NCBI GenBank assembly: GCA_041686485.1
Contig: JAWLDT010000025.1
Span: 1-30,316 of the forward strand
Length of the DNA: 30,316 bases
From: PUPG01 sp041686485
Lineage (GTDB): Bacteria; Bacteroidota; Bacteroidia; Bacteroidales; UBA7960
Direction of reading: 5' to 3'
The notes under the pieces are model-generated. The model was not told the origin of the DNA and ran no database searches. It saw nothing but the letters and a program-made list of their open reading frames with translations. A program made the position numbers and the translations under genes. Shown one piece after another: positions 16,475-23,794 of this stretch. The stretch's first letter is position 1; each line of letters begins with the position of its first letter.

Positions 16475-18010
16475 ATGGGAATACTTGGAAATATCATCAA
16501 AGGTGCACTCGAAATTACGGATAAGGTCATTCCTGAGGGTTCACCTGTGGAGCAACAGCAGGATCAGCTTAAACAGCTCCTACAAAAAGCATCTTCCACA
16601 GAATTCGGACGCTATTATCACTTCGACGACATTCTTAATAATAAAGACCCGCATAAAGCATTTACAGAGCAGGTTCCCTATCATGATTATGATACCATCA
16701 ATGAACACTGGTGGAAAAAACAACGCGAACATGGCCTGTCTGATGTAACATGGCCCGGCAAAACCACCTACTATGCATTAAGTGCCGGCACAACGGGGGA
16801 TGAAAGCAAACGGATCCCTATTACCGAAGAGATGCTGGAATCCATACGTAAAACCAGCCGTAACCAGATCTTAAGCAGTTCAAATTTTGATTTCCCTGCT
16901 GAATTTTACCAACGGGAGATCCTTATGCTTGGGAGCGCCACCAGGCTGGATAAAGTGGGCAACCATTATGAAGGAGAGATTAGCGGAATAGCCGCCGGCA
17001 ATATCCCCAATTGGTTTGAACGTTTTTATCGACCCGGGAAAAAAATCGCATCCATTACCGATTGGGATAAACGTGTTGAAGCTATCGCAAAAGAGGCTAA
17101 AAACTGGGATATAGGTGCTATGGCTGGCATGCCAAGCTGGAACGAACTTATGCTGAAAAAGATCATCGATTACAACCGTGTCAGTCATATTCATGATATA
17201 TGGCCAAACCTGCGGGTTTTTGTATCGGGTGGCGTAGCACTGGATCCTTACCGGAAATCGTTTGACAAACTCATGGGCAAACCCATCACATTTATGGACA
17301 CTTACCTTGCCTCTGAAGGCTTTCTCGCCTATCAGTCAAGACCCAATCCGGATATGGCCATGACGCTGGCCACCAATGTGGGTATCTTTTTTGAGTTTGT
17401 ACCCTTTTCTGATGACATTTTAGATGATCATGGCAGTGTGGTACAAGGAACAAGATCCCTGACCCTGTCAGAGGTTGAAAACCACCAGGATTATGTACTT
17501 ATCATTTCTTCCCTTGCAGGAGCATGGCGCTACATGATCGGTGATACCATCCGTTTTACCGATAAAGACAAGGCGGAGATTATTATCACCGGGCGCACGA
17601 AACACTTCCTGAATGTGGTAGGCTCCCAGTTATCCGTTATCCAGATGAATAAGGCAATGCAACAGATGGAGGAATATTTCGACATGCAGATACCAGAGTT
17701 CACCGTAGCTGCAGTAAGGGAAGGAGATGACTACATTCACCATTGGTATATTGGTGCAAACATGAACCGAAATCAGCCAGACGAAGAAGCAATAGCTGGT
17801 GCCCTCGACAAATCGTTACGTAACATGAACAAGGCTTACAACATGGCCCGCAATAAAGCCCTCAAAAAGGTGAAGGCAACGATCATCGCTCCCGAAATAT
17901 TCCATAAATGGGTAGAAAAAAACCAGGCCAAAGGGGGACAAATAAAAATGCCGAGAGTAATGAAGGAAGAAGAATTTCTTGAATTCCAACAGTTTGCCTC
18001 AAAAGATTAG
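16475..18010 (+). CDS. GH3-family acyl-adenylating enzyme (acyl-amino acid synthetase-like)
   Basis: Members of the GH3 family adenylate a carboxylic acid and, in plants, conjugate it to an amino acid; bacterial substrates are mostly unknown. The 511-aa protein is standard length. Visible motifs are the phosphate-binding loop YYALSAGTTGDESKRIPIT (99-117), the second motif DTYLASEGFLAYQ, and the third motif WRYMIGDTIRFTD followed by the hinge-like ITGRTKHFLNVVG. A C-terminal subdomain follows with FTVAAV and HHWYI strands. It is cytoplasmic, with no signal. It follows rlmN on the same strand after 118 bp of AT-rich sequence and is followed by the LytTR regulatory block. The acyl substrate cannot be read from sequence. 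Confidence 0.9.
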   Translation: MGILGNIIKGALEITDKVIPEGSPVEQQQDQLKQLLQKASSTEFGRYYHFDDILNNKDPHKAFTEQVPYHDYDTINEHWWKKQREHGLSDVTWPGKTTYYALSAGTTGDESKRIPITEEMLESIRKTSRNQILSSSNFDFPAEFYQREILMLGSATRLDKVGNHYEGEISGIAAGNIPNWFERFYRPGKKIASITDWDKRVEAIAKEAKNWDIGAMAGMPSWNELMLKKIIDYNRVSHIHDIWPNLRVFVSGGVALDPYRKSFDKLMGKPITFMDTYLASEGFLAYQSRPNPDMAMTLATNVGIFFEFVPFSDDILDDHGSVVQGTRSLTLSEVENHQDYVLIISSLAGAWRYMIGDTIRFTDKDKAEIIITGRTKHFLNVVGSQLSVIQMNKAMQQMEEYFDMQIPEFTVAAVREGDDYIHHWYIGANMNRNQPDEEAIAGALDKSLRNMNKAYNMARNKALKKVKATIIAPEIFHKWVEKNQAKGGQIKMPRVMKEEEFLEFQQFASKD

Positions 18011-18060
18011 GCCAAGACAACACCTTTTATTGACCAAAATTAACCTATCCCACAAAATAA

Positions 18061-18124
18061 GTACAAATTATTTTGTTTTTACGTCGTATATGTATAATTT
18101 TAAGACGTAAAAACAAAATTGTAC
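18061..18124. repeat. Large inverted repeat straddling the LytTR gene promoter
   Basis: The left arm 18061-18085 and right arm 18104-18124 share a 15-bp uninterrupted complement (TTTTGTTTTTACGTC with GACGTAAAAACAAAA). An outer 6-bp complement (GTACAA with TTGTAC) follows, interrupted by four extra bases (18067-18070) on the left. The 18-base spacer holds the -7 box, and the right arm ends four bases before the LytTR ATG. It could be a dimer operator or, if both arms are transcribed, an RNA hairpin over the ribosome entry site. Confidence 0.75.
18073..18102 (+). promoter_or_regulatory. Putative promoter of the tandem LytTR genes
   Basis: TTG at 18073-18075, a 19-base spacer and TAATTTTA at 18095-18102 match the Bacteroidota consensus except for the last base. 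The -33 box lies in the left arm and the -7 box in the spacer of the inverted repeat, so a protein bound to the arms would overlap RNA polymerase. Confidence 0.45.
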
Positions 18125-18128
18125 TTTT

Positions 18129-18518
18129 ATGAATACTGTCGTACCGAACAATGGCTTATGGATCCGTGAAAACGGACGAATCCGCCTTATTCCCTTTTCT
18201 GATATTACCCACATTCATCACCAGGATGGTTTATCTGAGCTTCGCTGCGGAAAGGAGCTGATAAAAAAACTGGTTATGCCTCTTTGCGGAATCGAGAAAA
18301 TGATACCCGGGAAGCATTTCATACGCACACATCGAAATTATATTGTCAATACGAATTATATTAAGAAATATGATCCGTCAAGAACAGTGATCTATTGTAA
18401 CAACGGCGAGGAGTTACCAGTGTCAAGGAGAAGGAAAAAAGAATTCGAAACGTTTTTATACAGGCATTATGAATCATTAAAACCTACGTGCAATGGAAGA
18501 CAAAAACATACTACATGA
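18129..18518 (+). CDS. Stand-alone LytTR DNA-binding domain protein
   Basis: The product is a 129-aa cytoplasmic transcription factor consisting of one LytTR domain, a beta-sheet DNA-binding fold usually attached to a response-regulator receiver. Here no receiver, PAS or membrane part is present. The domain runs from about 10 to 110, with the core FIRTHRNYIVNTNYIKKY (64-81) and the closing ELPVSRRRKKEFETFL (95-110) typical of the family. Some cysteines (40, 53, 90, 121) are spread through the chain. Its last 26 bases overlap the start of a second LytTR gene in another frame, implying translational coupling. The inverted repeat directly upstream is a candidate autoregulatory site. Input signal and targets are unknown. 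Confidence 0.88.
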   Translation: MNTVVPNNGLWIRENGRIRLIPFSDITHIHHQDGLSELRCGKELIKKLVMPLCGIEKMIPGKHFIRTHRNYIVNTNYIKKYDPSRTVIYCNNGEELPVSRRRKKEFETFLYRHYESLKPTCNGRQKHTT

Positions 18519-18813
18519 AAAGCTGAATAAGAAGCAACACATTGACTATGTATTCTTGTTCCACGGGTATACCATTATCGTGATGAAAAACGGTACCAAT
18601 GAAGTGGTAGATATACCGCTTGGTTCGCTGGAAAAAATACTGAGTGGAGACACATTTTTCCGGATTCATCGCTCTTATATTGTCAATCTGGAAAGGGTCA
18701 GGGAGATGAAAGTTCAAAAAAACAAACTGCTGATACAGATGCGCGGCCAGGATTTGCCAGTTGCACGCCGAAGAAGAAAACAGCTCCTTAAATTACTGAA
18801 TGCGGTCAATTAA
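18493..18813 (+). CDS. Second stand-alone LytTR DNA-binding domain protein
   Basis: The 106-aa protein is again only a LytTR domain: VFLFHGYTIIVMKNG strands (20-34), an IPLGSLEKIL helix (41-50), the core FFRIHRSYIVNLERVREM (55-72) and the end DLPVARRRRKQLLKLL (87-102). It starts 26 bases inside the previous LytTR gene, so the pair is almost certainly co-transcribed and may act as a heterodimer or on adjacent half-sites; that is inference. Similarity to its neighbour is clear in the HR-x-YIVN core and the LPV-x-RRR end but low elsewhere, so the duplication is old. A 274-bp gap separates it from the dCache gene. Confidence 0.88.
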   Translation: MEDKNILHEKLNKKQHIDYVFLFHGYTIIVMKNGTNEVVDIPLGSLEKILSGDTFFRIHRSYIVNLERVREMKVQKNKLLIQMRGQDLPVARRRRKQLLKLLNAVN

Positions 18814-18911
18814 TTCTTACCAGTTTACCGGATTCAACTTTACAAGTCTTTCCAACATAACGTGAAAACAGGCATGGAGCCATGTTTTATACACGATTTC
18901 ACTTATTATTT

Positions 18912-18976
18912 CCGGAATAATTTTGGAAATCAGGAATAATTCAATATATTTCGATAGGAAAACCTGATTGTTCCGG
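18912..18976. repeat. Nested inverted repeats around the dCache gene promoter
   Basis: AATCAGG (18928-18934) is complementary to CCTGATT (18963-18969), and outside them CCGGAA (18912-18917) is complementary to TTCCGG (18971-18976). The -7 box lies between the inner arms. The arms are unlike those in front of the LytTR genes, so a shared operator is not evident. Confidence 0.4.
18923..18952 (+). promoter_or_regulatory. Putative promoter of the dCache protein gene
   Basis: TTG at 18923-18925, a 19-base spacer and TATATTTC at 18945-18952 match the Bacteroidota consensus except for the last base. The predicted start near 18959 leaves a leader of about 130 nt. Confidence 0.45.
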
Positions 18977-19087
18977 TGATTATATTTCAGGTTGATCATG
19001 TATGTTGCAGTCCTCCGGCAGGCTCATGGTTTTCCCCTTGATTTACAGACAATCAACAGCAATACAATAAAACAGGAGGGCACTACC

Positions 19088-20722
19088 ATGAAAAATCATG
19101 ATCTACCTAACCCCAAAAAACAGACAGATTATTTACCCGGAATAGGTGTTTTGTTCCTATTCTTTTTTGCAGTAACAGTCGGACAAGCAGCTGAAAAATT
19201 CGATTCTCCCGATAAAGGGTTTGCCCATACAGCCCATTTAGAAGAAGCAGCTGCCTCTTATCAACTCCCCGAAACCGACCCTATGGCTTACGATATCGAT
19301 GCCCGGTCATCGTTGGGTATTACCGCCACACTGATTGATCAATACCTGGAGCATGCATTGACCTCATTACGGTTAATAGCCCTTTCTCCGGCGACACGCA
19401 GCGGAATATGGCCCGAAATTAAACCGGCCATGCAAACCATGCGACAGGCCATACCCGGTGCGGCTTTGTATATTGAACCTGATGGCGGATACTATAGTGT
19501 TGAACAGGACTATACAAACCTGAACCTGGCAGACAGGGAGTATTTTGAACCACTTTTCAGCGGCGAAGAGATACACGGTTCATTGGTTTACAGCCGTTCA
19601 ACCGGTAAACAAGCCGTCCTGTTGGCTGTTCCCGTCTTTGAAGGTGAACAGGTAACCGGGGCGGTTGCGTTATCTGTTTTCCTGGAAGATTTTCAGCAGC
19701 TTATTTCAGAATCTCTCAATCTGCCGGACAATTACCTCTGGTATGTCATCGACGAGGAGGGCAATACGGTCCTCCATCCACGGACTGATTATATGTTTAT
19801 GAACCCGGCAGAACAGGGTAGTCCTTCGCTGAAAGAAGCGACGGAAACTATATTATCCAACGAAAGCGGACAAACATCTTATGTCTTTGGCGGCCGAAAT
19901 ACCTATATACTGTATACCAGTACGCACTTAAATGACTGGCGGGTGTTGCTTGGCCAGGAAGGTGAGCAGGTCGACGACCAATATATGCCTGAAGCGTATG
20001 AAATCCTTGACAAACTAAAGGAAAGTATCAAACAAGAACTTCACAAGATGGACGATTACCTTGATGACGTAATTGCTTCTTTCGATGGCCAGTTTCCTGA
20101 GGAACACATAGCGAGGGATGCCTTCATTCAAATGTACGAAGATAATCCTTATGTCATAAGCTGTGCCCTGATCGATACGGACGGTGTAATGGTATACCTC
20201 GAACCTCCCGAATTCCATCTTACCGAAGGCGAAAACATCCGGGATCAGGAAAACTACTTCGTGATGCAGAAGAACAAGGCTCCCATGCTGAGCAACTCTT
20301 TCATCGCCATTGGAGGATATGATGCCGTAAGCTTGCAGCACCCGATCATTGATGATAAAGGAACATTCAAAGGGTCAGTCAGCCTGTTGATGAGGCCTGA
20401 GGTAATGATCGAAGAGCTGGCCACACCACATATCATCGAAACAATGTATGAGCCATGGGTTATGGAACCCGAAGGCCGTATCATATATGAAATAGCTTTT
20501 GATGGCACCGGTAAGATGCTGTTTCTGGACTACCGGTACGAAAACCAGCAAAGCCTGCTTGAATTAGGTGATGAAATATCCAGGCAGCAAAGTGGGCAAA
20601 GTGATTATGTATACTATGACCCTGACAAAGATGAGAAAAAGGTGAAGATGGCCATCTGGGATACTATAGAACTGCACGATACCGAATGGCGCATAATCGT
20701 TTCTTATTCGCCCTATCAGTAA
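19088..20722 (+). CDS. Secreted protein with two tandem dCache sensor domains and no output domain
   Basis: The product is a 544-aa protein predicted to bind small ligands outside the cytoplasm. The start at 19088 is chosen over in-frame codons back to 18992 because AGGAGG (19074-19079) lies eight bases upstream. It also exposes a signal sequence (hydrophobic 16-32, cleavage near VGQA). The first dCache-like domain (about 70-290) shows the NLADREYFEPL motif (146-156) and VIDEEGNTVLHPR (220-232). The second (about 305-540) shows IRDQENYFVMQK (384-395), a GSVSLLMRPEVM strand and VMEPEGRIIYE. Normally such domains are followed by a membrane helix and a kinase, chemoreceptor or cyclase; here the chain ends after the second sensor. 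No lipobox was seen. It lies next to receiver-less LytTR regulators and is convergent with the TonB receptor gene. Confidence 0.82.
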   Translation: MKNHDLPNPKKQTDYLPGIGVLFLFFFAVTVGQAAEKFDSPDKGFAHTAHLEEAAASYQLPETDPMAYDIDARSSLGITATLIDQYLEHALTSLRLIALSPATRSGIWPEIKPAMQTMRQAIPGAALYIEPDGGYYSVEQDYTNLNLADREYFEPLFSGEEIHGSLVYSRSTGKQAVLLAVPVFEGEQVTGAVALSVFLEDFQQLISESLNLPDNYLWYVIDEEGNTVLHPRTDYMFMNPAEQGSPSLKEATETILSNESGQTSYVFGGRNTYILYTSTHLNDWRVLLGQEGEQVDDQYMPEAYEILDKLKESIKQELHKMDDYLDDVIASFDGQFPEEHIARDAFIQMYEDNPYVISCALIDTDGVMVYLEPPEFHLTEGENIRDQENYFVMQKNKAPMLSNSFIAIGGYDAVSLQHPIIDDKGTFKGSVSLLMRPEVMIEELATPHIIETMYEPWVMEPEGRIIYEIAFDGTGKMLFLDYRYENQQSLLELGDEISRQQSGQSDYVYYDPDKDEKKVKMAIWDTIELHDTEWRIIVSYSPYQ

Positions 20723-20839
20723 AGGGGGACTTCCTATACGGGATTAATAGCCACCGGTGCGCATACACCAAAATTAGTGAAAGCATTGCATACAGCAACT
20801 TTTCTGCGCATGATGCATTGTAAATAAACGTCGCTGGAC

Positions 20840-23065
20840 TTAATGAAAATAAAACCGGTAAGCCAGACTTATATTTCTTCCGGGCATGGGAAACTGCCTG
20901 TCTTCAACCCTCGACAGGTGGTCCCTGTATTTTTGATCAAACACATTATCTACACGTAAGATAAGCACATGGCGTCCATGATAGTCGATACGGTAACCGG
21001 CACTCATTCCGAGCAGATTGTACCCGTCAGTAGTGTTTTCATTGGGGGCAACCCTGTCTTGTTCAGCGACAGACCTTACAGTCGCATCTACCCAGCCATT
21101 CTCATAGCTGTATTCCAACTTACCCCGCAGGCGTAATGGTGGAATAAAAGGGAGGTAATCCTGATCACCGGCAGTTCGCCGGGCATCCACGTAATCCGCA
21201 GAAAACTCAAGGTTTATGTGATCTGTAAGTTGTAATTTCGACACAAACTCCCCACCCAAAAAGCGGGCTTTATCTCCTGTATATTCATACACTGGCAGCG
21301 ACGACCCGGGATCCTCTTCACCGGTAGGTTCAAAAATGATGTAATTTTTATACTGGTTATAAAAAAGCGCCATTTCTACAAAAACCTTCTCTGATTGCCA
21401 TTGAACGAACAAATCTCCGCCATGACCGATCTCATCTTCAATATCAACATTGCCAAGCTCATAAACACCTGAGCAAAGATGGGGGCCGTCTGCAAAAATC
21501 TCTTCCACCATTGGGTTACGGTGCGACCGCGCAAACTGACCACCGATTTCCAGGCCGGTAACAGGCCGGTAATTGATTCCTGCCGAACCGGTGAGATTCA
21601 ATGAGGAACGCGATTTATCGGCTTCCGGAAACACATCATTGGGTAGTGCACTGGTAGCATGGATATCCGCACGTGCTCCTGCCTGAAGTCTCAGGCGGGG
21701 TGCCAAAGGTATCTCCTGGTAGGTAAATATACCCAGGTTATTACGACGTTCACCCGGCGTATAGGCCTCATCACCACCTATATCCATGTCATGGCCATAG
21801 AAATTCAGGCCCAGCGCACCCCTGTCAAAAATACCAGCCGGATGATGCTGTAGTGTGAGCGTGGCACTGTAGGCATATTTATCATGCAATAATTCAATAT
21901 TTTCATGGGCCTCCCCTGCTTCTGTTTCGATCTCTATCTCTTTCTGATCCAGATGCGTCGCACTAAAGCGCCATTGAAGTTTATCAAAAAAACCGTTTCG
22001 CTCAGCGGCAAACCTGCCTTGCAGGCCATATCGCTGCTGCCTGACCTCAATGGATTCATCCGGGTCATCGAGATGTTCCGGAAGACCATATGCCTGATTG
22101 TTGGCAGACAGGCTTAATCCCCCATTACGATCTTGCTCCTGCAAGCCAAAACCGACAGCGGCGTCATAATTATCCATATAGGTTCCGGGCATAAGACCTT
22201 CCGGTGTGCGGATATTACCGGTTTCCCTGATGGCCAGTCTGCCGGTGGCGGCCCAATTGGAACTGCCATGCGTATATCTGGCAAATCCGGCACCCATATT
22301 ATTCATAGTTGCTCCCTGACCCGATACAACACCCGTTGAGCCGGTCTCCCAGTCTTCAGGTATATCAGCCGTCATCAGGTTGATAACTCCACCCAATGCG
22401 CTGGAACCATACATAAGGCTGGCAGGCCCTTTTACGACCTCAACACGGTTTGCCGATAAGGGATCCATTGTTAGTGAATGGCCTGAGCCTGACGCTGAAA
22501 CATCACCCATGCGCTCTCCATGTTCAAGCACAAGGATACGATCGCCATCCATTCCACGTATGACAGGACGGGCAGGCGCAGAACCGTTAGAGCGCATAGC
22601 TATACCGGGCTCTCCGTCAAGCATCTCTCCAAAAGAGGGTTCCCCTATTTTCTGTAGTGACTCTCCGAAAAAGCCCATATCAGATTGATAGCGAAAGCCA
22701 CTGGCAGTCGGGGAAGCCGATATTACAATCCCCTTGAGTTCAACCGCATCTTCTTCAACTTCAAAATGGATGGTCTTCTGTTCGGAACCAGAAATGGTTA
22801 ACTCAACCGACTCTGACGTATAACCCAGCGCCATCGCCACAAGACGGTGAGACCCGGGCGGAATATCCCGTAATTCATAATACCCCTGATCATCCGTTAA
22901 AGTACCTAAGCTGCTATCTTCAATTACTATATTAAAAAAAGGAACAGGCTCATCGCTTCCGGCTAATGTAACCCTCCCTGACACACTACTATTTTCAGAT
23001 TGTGCCAGAACGGAGAAAGAAATCAATAACAATGAAAGGCTTAAACATTTAATTATAAATTGCAT
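20840..23065 (-). CDS. TonB-dependent receptor, ZnuD-like, probable metal uptake
   Basis: This outer-membrane active transporter is 741 aa. It has a signal peptide (to about VLA, residue 21), a CarboxypepD_reg-like domain (27-103, typical of Bacteroidota receptors), a plug (about 125-232) with RPVIRGMDGDRILVLEHG and the RVEVVKGPASLMYGSSALGGVINL segment, then a 22-strand barrel to the final ISLAYRFYFH. The MGDVSASGSGHSLTMDPLSANRVEVV stretch and HRNPMVEEIFADGPHLCSGVYELGN resemble the ZnuD zinc-receptor group. The loops hold several His and acidic residues, and there is no SusD partner, so a metal rather than a glycan ligand is favoured. It lies downstream of a His-rich membrane protein gene on the same strand, 191 bp apart. 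The metal (zinc or copper) is not resolved. Confidence 0.88.
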   Translation of the reverse strand: MQFIIKCLSLSLLLISFSVLAQSENSSVSGRVTLAGSDEPVPFFNIVIEDSSLGTLTDDQGYYELRDIPPGSHRLVAMALGYTSESVELTISGSEQKTIHFEVEEDAVELKGIVISASPTASGFRYQSDMGFFGESLQKIGEPSFGEMLDGEPGIAMRSNGSAPARPVIRGMDGDRILVLEHGERMGDVSASGSGHSLTMDPLSANRVEVVKGPASLMYGSSALGGVINLMTADIPEDWETGSTGVVSGQGATMNNMGAGFARYTHGSSNWAATGRLAIRETGNIRTPEGLMPGTYMDNYDAAVGFGLQEQDRNGGLSLSANNQAYGLPEHLDDPDESIEVRQQRYGLQGRFAAERNGFFDKLQWRFSATHLDQKEIEIETEAGEAHENIELLHDKYAYSATLTLQHHPAGIFDRGALGLNFYGHDMDIGGDEAYTPGERRNNLGIFTYQEIPLAPRLRLQAGARADIHATSALPNDVFPEADKSRSSLNLTGSAGINYRPVTGLEIGGQFARSHRNPMVEEIFADGPHLCSGVYELGNVDIEDEIGHGGDLFVQWQSEKVFVEMALFYNQYKNYIIFEPTGEEDPGSSLPVYEYTGDKARFLGGEFVSKLQLTDHINLEFSADYVDARRTAGDQDYLPFIPPLRLRGKLEYSYENGWVDATVRSVAEQDRVAPNENTTDGYNLLGMSAGYRIDYHGRHVLILRVDNVFDQKYRDHLSRVEDRQFPMPGRNISLAYRFYFH

Positions 23066-23256
23066 TATATGTATGTAATAGTATTAATAACCTGATAAAA
23101 AATATAAATCTTTATATCTGTCCATAAAACCCATGGACACGGTAATATCCACAAATGGTTTAAACCGGTGAATATCTTTTCCCGCTATCCGGTCATACAA
23201 AAGTTTCCAGAAAGGTGACAAATAAAAACCTGGAGCACGGTATGCCGGAAAAGTTA

Positions 23257-23634
23257 TCAATACATCATCGGGGGAGCTCGCAGAAGGGGTAGTTGAGATC
23301 GTGATAATTCAACCAGTGATGGTTCCCGGTATATAAAATGTACCTGTAGTAAAGGCCGGAATACCTCCAGACCCACTGCAACCATCAATACCAACATGGA
23401 TATATCGGATAGCATGGCCAGCAGGTAAAGCTCTCCGCCTGAATGCTCATGGCCCGATTTTTCCGAATCAAATGGGGTTGTATTATCACCGGGTGGTGAC
23501 TCATAAGGATGTGCATGCCGCACGGGCATACCGCAAGGACTTGTGTGATAGTGCCAATTGGCCAGGTCGTTGAAAAACAACCACCCAATAGACAAAACCA
23601 TGAGGAATGTCAGTATGCGCACGGCTTTATTCAT
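23257..23634 (-). CDS. Small His-rich membrane protein, probable metal handling
   Basis: The 125-aa protein has an N-terminal hydrophobic segment (6-22), then a loop rich in His, Cys and acidic residues: NWHYHTSPCGMPVRHAHPYE (27-45 region) and SEKSGHEHSGGE (57-68). A second hydrophobic segment follows (70-93) with a short C-terminal tail. The pattern suggests a periplasmic metal-binding loop between two membrane helices. The family was not recognised. It precedes a ZnuD-like TonB receptor on the same strand, so a role in metal binding, sensing or delivery for that receptor is likely but inferred. The ATG at 23634 is the only start that keeps the first helix. Confidence 0.65.
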   Translation of the reverse strand: MNKAVRILTFLMVLSIGWLFFNDLANWHYHTSPCGMPVRHAHPYESPPGDNTTPFDSEKSGHEHSGGELYLLAMLSDISMLVLMVAVGLEVFRPLLQVHFIYREPSLVELSRSQLPLLRAPPMMY

Positions 23635-23656
23635 AAGAACTGCTCATAAATCAGCA

Positions 23657-23690
23657 CAAATATAAAATTATTTTGTGAATTTACGAACAA
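23657..23690 (-). promoter_or_regulatory. Possible promoter for the His-rich protein and TonB receptor genes
   Basis: On the minus strand a perfect TATATTTG -7 box lies at 23664-23657. The nearest TTG (23690-23688) is 23 bases away, slightly more than the usual 19-21, so the match is partial. No convincing Zur or Fur palindrome was found by eye. Confidence 0.35.
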
Positions 23691-23794
23691 CTTGCAAAAA
23701 ACCGGTAATAGAAATTGAAAGGCTTTATAGCAAAACCAAAATATCCATACGTTTAGGACAATAAAAAGACCAACAAACCGAAACTGAAAAAAGA

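Noticed and set aside
18061..18124. Invertible (phase-variable) promoter flanked by inverted repeats, as seen in Bacteroides
   Set aside because: The spacer is only 18 bases, far too short for the usual recombinase-driven inversion, and no invertase gene is nearby.
18992..19087. Upstream in-frame start for the dCache protein
   Set aside because: It would add 32 residues ahead of the signal sequence and lacks a ribosome-binding site, whereas 19088 has AGGAGG at ideal spacing.
20723..20839. A terminator hairpin between the convergent dCache and TonB receptor genes
   Set aside because: Partial GCAT-rich complementarity is present, but it needs several mismatches and has no T-tract.
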